Shown: positions 39,838 through 47,992, numbered from the stretch's first letter. The stretch is DNA of 64,000 bases from Limnochorda pilosa (GCF_001544015.1 NZ_AP014924.1:744001-808000), one strand, 5' to 3'. The notes: generated from the letters alone by a model not told the origin. Program-made: numbers and translations.

Positions 39838-40982
39838 AGGGCCAGTTGGAGCCGGGGGTGCGACGGGCGGGGGTGGTGGCGAACGACGACCTCCTCCGGT
39901 TCTGGCGGGTCGTGCTCCCCGAGGGGCAGGACCGTTTCGAGGTGGGCCTCTTCGACGCCGCCGGCCCCCTGGACCTGGTGGCCACCCCAGAGGTGCCCCT
40001 GGAGCCCGGTATGGGCGACTTCCCCTACAAGGCCATGACCGGCCGCGAAAACGAGCGGCTGGAGGTGCGCCTTCCGGCCGGTGCGCCCCGGCGGTGGCTG
40101 GTGGGCGTGGTGAACTGGGAGCCCACCTCGATCCGCTACGAGATCGAGCTCAGCTTCCGGCGCCCGCTTCCTCCGTACCCGGAGTACAAGCCGCCCCTGC
40201 CCCAGACGGTCGCCGCCCTCTCCCCCCTGGAGCGGGCCATCCGGGCGACGGTGCAGATCTCCACCCCGGAAGGGAGCGCCTCCGGCACCCTGGTGACGCC
40301 CGACGGCCTCATCCTCACCAGCTACCACGTGGTGGGCGAGTGCCGCTTCGCCGACGAGCTCTTCGGCTGCGAGGGCGGGCTGCTGCGGGACGAGTCGGGC
40401 AACCCGGTGGAGCTGATCGTCGGGCTTCCGCACGAGTCCCGGGGCGCAGCCACCCAGTACTTCGTGGCCGAGGTCCTGCACGCCCTGCCCCGCTACGACC
40501 TCGCCCTCCTGCAGATCACCCGGGACCTGAACGGCGTCCCCGCCCGCGGGCCCATCTTTCCCTGGATTCCCCTGGACCTGTCGCCGGGCGCCCTCCGGCT
40601 GGGGGACGAGGTGATGGTCATCGGCTACCCGGCCATCGCCCAGACGGCAGGCAGGATCCCCCTCAGCCTCACCCGGGGCGTGCTCTCGGGCTTCGCCGAG
40701 CACGAGGGCCGCCGGGTGCTGCTCCAGACCGACGCGGCCATCGAGTCGGGCCACTCGGGCGGTGCGCTCATCCGGCTGCCCGAAGCCCGGCTGGTGGGCA
40801 TCCCGTCCGACACCCGCCTGGACTGGGACACCTTTGAGAAGCAGAACTACGCCCGCCCGGTCACGCTCCTGCCGGCCGACTGGGTGGAGACCCTGGCCCG
40901 CCGCGGCGCCATCCTGTACGGCGTACGCCCGGGACCCGACGGGGCGCGCACCGCGGAGGCGGATCGGGGGGTGGCTCGGTGA
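39597..40982 (+). CDS. Trypsin-like serine protease domain, 3' part of a frameshifted gene
   Basis: The second frame holds the rest of a PPC-like beta-sandwich (about 39840-40180, LLRFWRVVLPEGQDRFEVGL) and a chymotrypsin-fold protease resembling the HtrA/S1C type. The catalytic triad is His in LILTSYHVVGE, Asp in LPRYDLALLQI and Ser in ESGHSGGALIRLP. No PDZ domain follows. The open frame begins at GTG 39597, but codons before about 39760 look like shadow of the first frame, so the true junction is near 39760-39785. With the upstream part this gives an exported protease of about 620 residues. The frame change may be a real mutation or a homopolymer error. Confidence 0.75.
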   Translation: MAAGTLQPFAAPGGPACGRPARTGRRGGCRRRRGGGPPGEAPAPGGPRGVEQPGLGGAPGTRGLSASGEQGPQGPAVPPVEGQLEPGVRRAGVVANDDLLRFWRVVLPEGQDRFEVGLFDAAGPLDLVATPEVPLEPGMGDFPYKAMTGRENERLEVRLPAGAPRRWLVGVVNWEPTSIRYEIELSFRRPLPPYPEYKPPLPQTVAALSPLERAIRATVQISTPEGSASGTLVTPDGLILTSYHVVGECRFADELFGCEGGLLRDESGNPVELIVGLPHESRGAATQYFVAEVLHALPRYDLALLQITRDLNGVPARGPIFPWIPLDLSPGALRLGDEVMVIGYPAIAQTAGRIPLSLTRGVLSGFAEHEGRRVLLQTDAAIESGHSGGALIRLPEARLVGIPSDTRLDWDTFEKQNYARPVTLLPADWVETLARRGAILYGVRPGPDGARTAEADRGVAR

Positions 40983-41992
40983 ACGGCGAGGGCAAGATCT
41001 CAAGGGCCGGCGCGGATCAGGGAGACGGTGACCCTCGCGAGGTATCCGTCCGCCCCGCCGTCGCTGCGGACCGCGGCGCGGTGCTGGACTTCTGCGCGAA
41101 CACCTGGCCGGGCGGAGACTACATCCCCTACGTGTGGGAGGACTGGCTCAACGACGCCCGGGGGCGCCTGCTGGCCGCAGACCTGGGCGGCCGCGCCGTG
41201 GGGATCGCCCACGTGCAGCGTCTGGCGGATGGCTCAGCATGGCTGGAAGGCCTGCGGGTGGACCCCGCCGTCCGCCGGAGGGGGATCGCCCGCCTGCTGA
41301 CCCAGGCCTCGCTGGATGCGGCCCGGGAGCTGGCGGGGCGGGGCGCGATCGCTCGGCTCATGGTCTCCGAACGAAACGCCGTCTCCCGCCACCTGGTGGA
41401 GCGCTCCGGCTTCCGCCTGGAACGACGCAGCTGGTTGATGGAACGGGAAGCGGTGAACGATGGCGGTGCACCAGCGGACGAGCACAGCAGCGCGGCTGAG
41501 GCTGCCCGTGCCCTGGGGGCGCCCCGCCGGGAGGACGAGCCGCCGCAGGAGGACCCTCTGGCCGGGCTGGAGCTGGCCCGGGTCCCTGAGGCCGAGGCTG
41601 CGAGGCTGGCAGGGTTGCTGCGCGACGACCCCCCCGCCTCGCTTCTCCCCGTGCGGCCAGGGCTCGTCTGGGAGTGGGCCTGGGTCTCCCTCCACCCGGC
41701 CGGCCTGACGGACCTGGCCGGGCAGGGCGTGCTCTGGACGGCCCGACGCCGGGGGATGCTGGCTGCGGTGGCTGCCCTGGGACGGTCGGGTCCCGACGAC
41801 GATCTGCTCCTGGCCCCTCTCGCCGGCACTGCGCTGCTCCTGGCGGCCCTGGCCAGAGGCTGGCCGGGCGCCGGGGCGCCGCAGTGGCTCAGCATCCTGG
41901 ACACCCCGGAAGACGGCGAGCTTGCCCGCCGGGCCGGCTTCCACGCCGGCAACCGCTCCCACGGGCAGCTGATCTACGCGCAGGTCCTCTGA
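40979..41992 (+). CDS. GNAT family N-acetyltransferase with extra C-terminal domain
   Basis: A 337-residue protein. The first 160 residues are a full GNAT domain: VRPAVAADRGAVLDFCANTW, WLEGLRVDPAVRRRGIARLL with the acetyl-CoA loop RRRGIA, and RHLVERSGFRLERRSW. Residues about 195-337 have weak GNAT likeness (LARVPEAEAARLAGLLRDD, PQWLSILDTPEDGELARRAGFHAGNRS), like a degenerate second fold. GTG 40979 overlaps the protease stop (GTGA), so the genes are translationally coupled. Substrate unknown. Confidence 0.88.
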   Translation: MNGEGKISRAGADQGDGDPREVSVRPAVAADRGAVLDFCANTWPGGDYIPYVWEDWLNDARGRLLAADLGGRAVGIAHVQRLADGSAWLEGLRVDPAVRRRGIARLLTQASLDAARELAGRGAIARLMVSERNAVSRHLVERSGFRLERRSWLMEREAVNDGGAPADEHSSAAEAARALGAPRREDEPPQEDPLAGLELARVPEAEAARLAGLLRDDPPASLLPVRPGLVWEWAWVSLHPAGLTDLAGQGVLWTARRRGMLAAVAALGRSGPDDDLLLAPLAGTALLLAALARGWPGAGAPQWLSILDTPEDGELARRAGFHAGNRSHGQLIYAQVL

Positions 41993-42107
41993 GTCGACGT
42001 TGCTCGCTGATCGACGCGGACCTCCGTCCCTCGGGGCGAAGGCGGCTCGGCTCCGCATGCCCCCAGGCCCCCCTGCATAAGATCGGGGCGCGGGAGGAGG
42101 CCGGGGC

Positions 42108-42740
42108 GTGGTCAACTGGCTCTGGGCGGCGATGGTCCTGTCCGGTTTCGCGATGGGCCTGGGGCGGGGAATGGGCGCGTCCCTCACCCAGACCTTCTTC
42201 ACCCAGGCGGCGGCCGGCTTCCAGGCCGGGCTCCAGGTGATGATCTACATCATCCTCTGGTACGGCCTCAGCCGCATCGCGGAGCGTGCGGGCGTCCTCG
42301 ACGTCCTGGCTCGCCTCATCGCGCCCCTGGTGCGGCCTTTCTTCCCCGAGGTCCCCAAGGGCCACCCTGCCTTCAGCCCCATGACCCTCAACCTGGCGGC
42401 CAACTTCCTGGGCCTGGCCAACGCCGCCACCCCCTTCGGCCTCAAGACCATGGAGGAGCTGAACCGCCTCAACCCGCGTCCCGGCGAGGCCACACCCGCC
42501 ATGATCACCTTCCTGGCCATGAACAGCGCCGCCATCGGGCTCATACCCTCGACGGCCATCGCCCTGCGGGCCGCCGCGGGGGCGGCCAACCCGGCGGACA
42601 TCGTGGTACCCTCCATCGTGGCCACGGCCATCCCGCTGGCCGTCGTCCTCGTCGTCGACTGGATCATCCGCCGGGGCGGAGTCCTCCGCCCGGCGCCGGC
42701 CTTGCGATGGAGAGGCGGGCGACCATGGCGGGCTGGGTGA
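42108..42740 (+). CDS. spmA: Spore maturation protein A (nucleoside recognition domain)
   Basis: A 210-residue membrane protein of the SpmA family, needed in Bacillus for dehydration of the spore core. It has the Gate-type nucleoside-recognition segments: VNWLWAAMVLSGFAMGLGRG, FFPEVPKGHPAFSPMTLNLA, NFLGLANAATPFGLKTMEEL and MNSAAIGLIPSTAIAL. These match SpmA closely. GTG 42108 follows GGGAGGAGG. The next gene is spmB, overlapping in another frame. It supports the view that this organism forms endospores. Confidence 0.93.
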   Translation: MVNWLWAAMVLSGFAMGLGRGMGASLTQTFFTQAAAGFQAGLQVMIYIILWYGLSRIAERAGVLDVLARLIAPLVRPFFPEVPKGHPAFSPMTLNLAANFLGLANAATPFGLKTMEELNRLNPRPGEATPAMITFLAMNSAAIGLIPSTAIALRAAAGAANPADIVVPSIVATAIPLAVVLVVDWIIRRGGVLRPAPALRWRGGRPWRAG

Positions 42741-43234
42741 TCCCCATCCTGGTGAGCACGATCCTGATCGTTGGCCTGGCCCGGGGCGTGGACCTCCTGG
42801 ACGCCTTCGTGGAGGGCGCCCTCGAAGGGGTGAAGCTGGGCGTCCGGATCCTGCCCTTCATCATGGCCATCTACGTGGGCGTGGGGCTCTTCCAGGCGGG
42901 CGGGGTGATGGACGTCGTCTCCCGCGCCCTGGGACCGCTGGCGAGGGCCCTGCGGCTGCCCGTGGAGCTCTTCCCCCTCATGCTCATCCGGCCCTTCTCG
43001 GGGGGCGCCGCGCTCGGCATCGTGGCCGACCTGCTGCGCCAGTACGGTCCCGACTCGCTGATCGGGCGAACCGCGTCCATCATGGAGGGTAGCTCGGAGA
43101 CCACGTTCTACGTGCTCACGCTCTACCTGGGGGCGGTGGGGGTGAAGCGCTCCCGCTACGCCCTGCCGCTCTGCCTACTGGGGGACGTGGTGGGTTTCGT
43201 CGCCGCTGGCTGGGCGGGCCGCGCCTTCTTCTGA
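42725..43234 (+). CDS. spmB: Spore maturation protein B
   Basis: Partner of SpmA, 169 residues. Motifs are WVIPILVSTILIVGLARGVD, VRILPFIMAIYVGVGLFQAGGVMD and LMLIRPFSGGAALGIVADLL, then EGSSETTFYVLTLYLGAVGVKRSRYA, which is highly typical of SpmB. I start it at ATG 42725, with GGAGAGG about 9 bp upstream; ATG 42707 is also possible. It overlaps spmA by 16 bp. At its 3' end it overlaps the convergent DMT transporter gene by 60 bp. Confidence 0.93.
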   Translation: MAGWVIPILVSTILIVGLARGVDLLDAFVEGALEGVKLGVRILPFIMAIYVGVGLFQAGGVMDVVSRALGPLARALRLPVELFPLMLIRPFSGGAALGIVADLLRQYGPDSLIGRTASIMEGSSETTFYVLTLYLGAVGVKRSRYALPLCLLGDVVGFVAAGWAGRAFF

Positions 43235-44131
43235 CGAGCCCCGCGCCAGGAGGAGCCCGGTGCCCGCGACCAGGAGCACGCCCAGGAGGCGATCGGCCTG
43301 GACGGACTCCCCCAGAAACGCGATGCCCAGCAGCGTGGCCACCACGGGCTCCACCGTGGCCAGCATGCTGGCCGTGGGAGCGGGCAGCCCGCGCAGACCC
43401 TGCGTGTAAAGCAGGTACGCGCCCAGGGTGGGGACGAGCCCCAGGATCCCCAGGATCCCCCGGGCCTCCCCATGGGCGGCCAGGGGCTGCCACGGGGGCT
43501 CCGCCATGGCCAGCACCAGGGCGCCGAAGCCGAAGGCGTAGAAGACCGCCACCTCTGGGTCGTAGCGGCGCAGGGCCCGCTTGCCGAAGATGCTGTAGAG
43601 CCCGTAGGTCAGGCCGGACCCCAGGCCCAGGGCGACGGCCGCGACAGGGACGGATCCCGCGCCCGTCACCAGGGCCCGGAGCGCGCCGGTCACCAGGAAG
43701 ACCCCGGCCAGAGCGAGGCCCAGGGCCGCCAGCTCCCGCCGCCCGGGCCGCGGGCCCCCCAGAATCCAGGTGAGGAGCACTACGAAGGCGGGAGCCGTGT
43801 AGAGCAGGGCGGCGGCCACCGAGACCGGCGCCCGCTCGATGGTGGCAAAGTAGAGCAGGTAGAAGAGGCCGATGCTGATCAGGCCGTAGGCCGCGAAGAA
43901 GGGAAGGTCGCGGGCCCGCACCCGCAGGCGGCCGGCGCGGGGCAACATCCACAGGGCCAGCCCGGCGAAGCCCACGGCCGCCCGGACGCTCACCACCTCC
44001 AGCGGCGACAGCCCGGCCTGGTAGAGGGTCTTGCCGAAGAGCCCAAGGGTGCCCCAGAGCGAGGCGCCCGCCACCACCAGCAGGGCGCCCCGTGCGAAGG
44101 CCTTTCGTGATTCCGTCGACTCGCTGGCCAT
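43175..44131 (-). CDS. EamA/DMT-superfamily transporter
   Basis: A 318-residue drug/metabolite transporter with ten predicted membrane segments in two EamA repeats. Repeat 1 includes GALLVVAGASLWGTLGLFGK and YLLYFATIERAPVSVAAALLYTAP. Repeat 2 includes LGLGSGLTYGLYSIFGKRAL and LLYTQGLRGLPAPTASMLATVEPV. ATG 44131 has GGAGGT 5 bp upstream. It is divergent from the PrpD-like gene across the operator-bearing region, so it may be a transporter for a metabolite of that pathway; that link is inference. Confidence 0.9.
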   Translation of the reverse strand: MASESTESRKAFARGALLVVAGASLWGTLGLFGKTLYQAGLSPLEVVSVRAAVGFAGLALWMLPRAGRLRVRARDLPFFAAYGLISIGLFYLLYFATIERAPVSVAAALLYTAPAFVVLLTWILGGPRPGRRELAALGLALAGVFLVTGALRALVTGAGSVPVAAVALGLGSGLTYGLYSIFGKRALRRYDPEVAVFYAFGFGALVLAMAEPPWQPLAAHGEARGILGILGLVPTLGAYLLYTQGLRGLPAPTASMLATVEPVVATLLGIAFLGESVQADRLLGVLLVAGTGLLLARGSSEEGAARPASGDETHHVPQ

Positions 44132-44319
44132 GGCCACCTCCGCCAGCCACCTCCGCTTTCGCCTCCCCGTGGGCGGCGCTTGTGGTACGGCGAATTGTGA
44201 TCATCTTCTTGTGCGCAGGTACAGGGAATTCCTGCCGCGAAACCCGATGAAAGGCGGCGGGGCGCCGGGGGCAGGGAAACAATGGGGAGAGTGGGACGGC
44301 GAACGAGCGGGCTTCGAGT

Positions 44320-44363
44320 GGAGACCGAGCGGAGACCGAGCGGAGACCGAGCGGAGACCGAGC
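44320..44363. repeat. Four tandem copies of GGAGACCGAGC
   Basis: Four exact head-to-tail 11-bp units at 44320-44330, 44331-44341, 44342-44352 and 44353-44363, ending 19 bp before operator B1. Unit length near one helical turn would put each copy on the same DNA face. Confidence 0.85.
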
Positions 44364-44382
44364 CGCTCGTGCTCTTGCAAGA

Positions 44383-44401
44383 TTAACGTCGTGGAGTTAA
44401 C
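44383..44401. promoter_or_regulatory. Operator B1 TTAACGT-N6-GTTAAC
   Basis: TTAACGT-CGTGGA-GTTAAC. Same core and spacer length as operator A2. It starts 106 bp before operator B2, the same interval as between A1 and A2. Confidence 0.75.
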
Positions 44402-44488
44402 AAGATTCCCGGAGCGTTATCCGCCGGTTTTTCCCACAACGATGGGCTTTTCAGGACCGCGGAGGATCGCTTTCGGCGGCGGATAACG

Positions 44489-44507
44489 TTAACGTACGAG
44501 CGTTAAT
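44489..44507. promoter_or_regulatory. Operator B2 TTAACGT-N6-GTTAAT
   Basis: TTAACGT-ACGAGC-GTTAAT within ACGTTAACGT, 126 bp before the chosen PrpD-like start. Its left flank is the same as in A2 (ACGTTAACGT). Confidence 0.75.
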
Positions 44508-44633
44508 CTTACAACTACGCGTGCGCTGGGGTCCGGGCACCCCGTAGCCCGTCGCCGGCAGGGAAGCAGGCCCTGGGAGCGAAATGCCACCCTTGTGCCG
44601 AAACTGCGATTTCACCTCGAGGAGGACTTCCGA

Positions 44634-46007
44634 GTGCCCGACCTCTCGCAACGCCTCGCCCGCTACGTGGCTGACCTGAGCTTCGACGCCTTACCCGACG
44701 ACGTCGTCTTCAAGGCCAAGCTGCGCGTCCTGGACGCGCTTGGGTGTGCGGTGGCAGCCTTCCATTCGGACACAGGACGGGCCGCCCGGGAGGTGGCCCG
44801 GGTACTGGGCGGCAACCCCCAGGCCGAGGTGGTGGGCGAGGGGCGCCGCACCTCCGCGGACCTGGCCGCCTTCGCCAACGGGGCCATGATCCGGTACCTG
44901 GACTGCAACGACACATACCTTTCCAAAGAGGCCTGCCACCCCAGCGACAACCTGGCGGCGGTGCTGGCCGCGGCCCAGGCGGGGGGGAAGGGCGGCAGGG
45001 AGCTCCTGGCGGGCCTGGTGGCCTCCTACGAGATACTGGCCCGCCTGGCCGACGCCTCCAGCATCCGCGACCGGGGCTGGGACCACGTGACCTACGGCGC
45101 CGTCTCGGCCGCCGCCGGCGCCGCCCGCGTGCTGGGGCTGGACGAGCGGGCCACGCGGGAGGCCATCGCCCTGGCAGCCACGCCCAACGTCGCGCTCCGC
45201 CAGACCCGGGTTGGGCAGCTCTCCATGTGGAAGGGCGCCGCCTTCGCCAACGCCAGCCGGAACGGCGTCTTCGCCGCCTACCTGGCCCGGGCGGGGATGA
45301 CGGGGCCCGAGGAGGTCTTCGACGGGCCCCGGGGCTTCGTCCGTCAGGTATCGGGCCCGCTGGAGCTGCCGGCCTTCGGCGGCGAGGGTGCTTCCTTCAG
45401 GCTCCTGGACACGGACATCAAGCACTTCCCGGCCGAGTACCACTCGCAGGCGGCCATCGAAGCGATCCTGGCCGTCCGAGAGCGGATGCGGGCCGACGGG
45501 CTGGATGCCGGCTCCGTGGAGGAGATCGTCATCCGCACCTTCAAGGTGGCGGTGGAGATCATCGGCGGCGAGGAGGAGAAGTGGCACCCCACCACCCGGG
45601 AGACGGCGGACCACTCCATGCCCTACTGCGTGGCGGTGGCGCTGGTGGACGGGGACGTGACCCCGGCCAGCTTCGAGCCCGGCCGCATCCAGGACCCGGC
45701 GCTCCATGCGCTGATCCAGAAGATCCGGGTGGTGGAGGATCCGGCCTTCACCGCCGGCTACCCCGACGACATCCCCACCCAGATCGAGCTGACCGCCGCC
45801 GGCCGCACCTACACCGAGCGGGTGGACGCGCCCCTGGGCCACCACCACCACCAGATGGACCAGGCGGCGGTGGAGGCCAAGTTCCTCAGCCTCACCCGGC
45901 CGTACCTGCCCGAGGAGCGGGCCCGGGCCTTCTTCCGCCAGGTGGAGCGCCTGGAGGAGCTGGACGAGCTGGGGGCCCTGCTGGAGCCGCTGCGGCTGCA
46001 GGCGTAG
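44634..46007 (+). CDS. prpD: MmgE/PrpD family protein (2-methylcitrate dehydratase-like)
   Basis: A 457-residue member of the MmgE/PrpD family, which dehydrates 2-methylcitrate to methylaconitate, though the family also includes cis-aconitate decarboxylase and other enzymes. Family segments are VLDALGCAVAAFHSD, RYLDCNDTYLSKEACHPSDN with the active-site Asp/His region, DTDIKHFPAEYHSQAAIEA and ETADHSMPYCVAVALVDG. GTG 44634 is chosen since GAGGAGG lies 8 bp upstream; GTG 44595 would add 13 residues. The two operators upstream match those before the PrpB-like gene. A His-rich stretch LGHHHHQMDQ lies near the C-terminus. Confidence 0.9.
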   Translation: MPDLSQRLARYVADLSFDALPDDVVFKAKLRVLDALGCAVAAFHSDTGRAAREVARVLGGNPQAEVVGEGRRTSADLAAFANGAMIRYLDCNDTYLSKEACHPSDNLAAVLAAAQAGGKGGRELLAGLVASYEILARLADASSIRDRGWDHVTYGAVSAAAGAARVLGLDERATREAIALAATPNVALRQTRVGQLSMWKGAAFANASRNGVFAAYLARAGMTGPEEVFDGPRGFVRQVSGPLELPAFGGEGASFRLLDTDIKHFPAEYHSQAAIEAILAVRERMRADGLDAGSVEEIVIRTFKVAVEIIGGEEEKWHPTTRETADHSMPYCVAVALVDGDVTPASFEPGRIQDPALHALIQKIRVVEDPAFTAGYPDDIPTQIELTAAGRTYTERVDAPLGHHHHQMDQAAVEAKFLSLTRPYLPEERARAFFRQVERLEELDELGALLEPLRLQA

Positions 46008-46052
46008 GGGCGGAGCGGGTCGGGGGCGCGCCGCGGGACGGCGGCTCCGGTG

Positions 46053-46211
46053 TCACGGGACTGCCTCCGGGGAAGGCGCCCCCCGCAGGCGCTGGAGCTC
46101 CGGCTCGGCGACGAGCCTCAGCGATGCCAGCGCCAGCAGGGCGAGGACCCCTGCGACGTGCGACAGGGCCTTCTCGGTCGGAGGGCCCTGTCGGCTCTGG
46201 CCCCGGCCCAT
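46053..46211 (-). CDS. Possible 52-residue single-span membrane peptide
   Basis: An open frame from ATG 46211 with one hydrophobic helix (LSHVAGVLALLALASLRLV) and charged ends. It starts 5 bp after the stop of the next upstream small frame, which favours a two-gene unit. The ribosome-binding site is weak and no family is recognised, so it may not be real. Confidence 0.3.
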   Translation of the reverse strand: MGRGQSRQGPPTEKALSHVAGVLALLALASLRLVAEPELQRLRGAPSPEAVP

Positions 46212-46216
46212 CTTGG

Positions 46217-46453
46217 TCACAGGTAGTCGTTCACCTTCCAGACGACCCCGTCAGCCAACGAGCAAGTCGACATGCTGCTTCCTTCCTCGCCGAAGCGGAC
46301 GCACGCAGGCATTCGCAGGCCTTGAGCCACCGGCGGGACAAAGCGATCGTTCCTTGGCGTCATTGGATCGGTCGCCACCAGACTGCCCAGTTCAGGTTGC
46401 ACGGCGTAGATGAACCCGTCGGCCGGGTTGAAATGCAGAGGTGGTGGCGCCAC
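46217..46453 (-). CDS. Small hypothetical protein or gene remnant
   Basis: A 78-residue frame whose composition is unlike the GC-rich shadow frames around it: HFNPADGFIYAVQPELGSLV, GLRMPACVRFGEEGSSMSTC and LADGVVWKVNDYL. It contains aromatic residues and D-G-x-V/I-W/Y patterns reminiscent of beta-propeller blades. GTG 46453 has GGGGGAAG 11 bp upstream. It sits just downstream of the livF stop (46512) on the same strand. It could be a short functional gene or the tail of a lost propeller protein. Confidence 0.4.
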   Translation of the reverse strand: MAPPPLHFNPADGFIYAVQPELGSLVATDPMTPRNDRFVPPVAQGLRMPACVRFGEEGSSMSTCSLADGVVWKVNDYL

Positions 46454-46511
46454 CGTTGGCGCGAGCTTCCCCCAGCCGGCGGGAACCCTACGGCGTTCTC
46501 TACTGACCTGG

Positions 46512-47216
46512 CTAGATCCCCAGGTACGCCGCCCGCACCCGCTCGTCGCCCAGGAGCTCCTGCCCGGGGCCCTGGAGGGTGATCCGCCCGTTCTCCAGGA
46601 CGTAGGCGCGGTCGGCCACGGTCAGGGCCTGGTTGACGTTCTGCTCCACCAGCAGGACGGTGACCCCCTGGTCGCGGATCTCCTGGACGATGCGGAAGAC
46701 CTCCCTCACCAGGATGGGGGCCAGGCCCAGGGAAGGCTCGTCCAGCATCAGGAGGCGGGGCCGGCTCATGAGTGCCCGGCCGATGGCGAGCATCTGCTGC
46801 TCCCCGCCCGAGAGCGAGCCCGCGAGCTGCCGGCGCCGCTCCTGAAGCCGGGGGAAGACCTGGTAGACGTGCTCCAAGGACTGCTGCCGGGCGGACCGGG
46901 CCCTGGACACGTAGGAGCCCGTGAGCAGGTTCTCCTCCACGGTCATGTCGGGGAAGAGCTGGCGTCCCTCGGGGATGTGGGCGAGGCCCAGGTCCGTCAC
47001 CCGGTGGCCGGGGAGGGTGTGGATCGGCTCACCCTGGAAGCGGATCTGGCCCGTGCGGGGCCGGAGCAGCCCGCTCAGGGCCCGCAGGGTGGTGGTCTTG
47101 CCCGCCCCGTTCGCCCCCACCAGGGTCACCAGCTCGCCTTCGTCGACACGGAAGGAGACGTCCCAGAGGGCCTGCACTTGCCCGTAAAAAACATCGATGC
47201 CTTGGACTTCGAGCAT
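46512..47216 (-). CDS. livF: Branched-chain amino acid ABC transporter ATP-binding protein LivF
   Basis: ATPase subunit, 234 residues. Walker A GANGAGKTTTLRA, signature LSGGEQQMLAIGRAL, Walker B LLMLDEPSLGLAP and H-loop VLLVEQNVNQAL, all in the form specific to LivF. PEGRQLFPDMTVEENL is also diagnostic. It is the last gene of the operon livK-livH-livM-livG-livF on the minus strand. It works with LivG to power uptake of leucine, isoleucine, valine or related ligands such as amides. Confidence 0.96.
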   Translation of the reverse strand: MLEVQGIDVFYGQVQALWDVSFRVDEGELVTLVGANGAGKTTTLRALSGLLRPRTGQIRFQGEPIHTLPGHRVTDLGLAHIPEGRQLFPDMTVEENLLTGSYVSRARSARQQSLEHVYQVFPRLQERRRQLAGSLSGGEQQMLAIGRALMSRPRLLMLDEPSLGLAPILVREVFRIVQEIRDQGVTVLLVEQNVNQALTVADRAYVLENGRITLQGPGQELLGDERVRAAYLGI

Positions 47217-47281
47217 CCGCCCAACCTCCCCCTCGCCTGTCCGCCGAAGGTGCCCGCCTGGGTCCCCGCCGGGCGCCCCCG

Positions 47282-47992
47282 CTACTCGCCCAGGTACGCC
47301 TCGATCACGGTCCGGTCGCGGGCCACCTGGGCCGGGGTGCCCTCGGCGATCTTACTGCCGTAGTTCAGGACGGTGATGCGATCCGAGATGTCCATGATCA
47401 CCTGCATGATGTGCTCCACGATGACGATGGTGATGCCTTGATCCCGGATCCGCCGGATCAGCCCCACCGTCTGGGCCGCCTCGGTGGGGTTGAGGCCGGC
47501 CACCACCTCGTCCAGCAGGAGGAGGCGCGGCTCGGTGGCCAGGGCCTTGGCGATCTCCAGCCGCTTGCGGCCGGCCAGGGTCAGGTCCGAGGCGAGCTGG
47601 TCCCGCCGGTCCGCCAGCTCTACGAACTCCAGGACCTCCTGGGCCTTCCGTACCGCATCGGCCCGGGCGGGGTGACGGAGGTAGGCGCCCACCAGCACGT
47701 TGTCCAGCACCGAGAGGTGGGGGAAGGGCTTGACGATCTGGAAGGTCCGCCCGACGCCCCGGCGGGCCAGCTCGAAGGGCGGCAGCCCCGTCACCTCTTC
47801 CCCCAGGAAGGTGAGGGAGCCCGAACTGGGACGCACGTAGCCGCTGAGGCCGTTGAAGAACGTGGTCTTGCCGGCGCCGTTGGGCCCGATGAGCCCCACG
47901 ATCTCGCCTTCCTCCACGCCCAGGTCCACGTCCCTAAGGGCGGTCAGCCCCCCGAACCGGACGGTCAGCTTCCTGGCCTGCAGGAGCGACAA
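47282..47992 (-). CDS. livG: Branched-chain amino acid ABC transporter ATP-binding protein LivG
   Basis: Second ATPase, 236 residues. Walker A GPNGAGKTTFFNGLSG, the family motif RRGVGRTFQIVKPFPHLSV, a signature degenerate at LTLAGRKRLEIAKAL (A in place of the usual S/G, common in LivG), Walker B LLLLDEVVAGLNP with Val for Pro as often in LivG, and VEHIMQVIM. It starts at TTG 47992 behind GGAGGTGG and overlaps the livM 3' end by 59 bp. Confidence 0.96.
   Translation of the reverse strand: MSLLQARKLTVRFGGLTALRDVDLGVEEGEIVGLIGPNGAGKTTFFNGLSGYVRPSSGSLTFLGEEVTGLPPFELARRGVGRTFQIVKPFPHLSVLDNVLVGAYLRHPARADAVRKAQEVLEFVELADRRDQLASDLTLAGRKRLEIAKALATEPRLLLLDEVVAGLNPTEAAQTVGLIRRIRDQGITIVIVEHIMQVIMDISDRITVLNYGSKIAEGTPAQVARDRTVIEAYLGE

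Larger units (their letters stand above)
44132..44633. other. Operator-containing intergenic region before the PrpD-like gene
   Basis: About 500 bp between divergent genes. It contains an 11-bp tandem repeat and two dyad operators, listed separately, and no gene. The part from 44370 to 44515 is clearly lower in GC than its surroundings. Confidence 0.7.
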
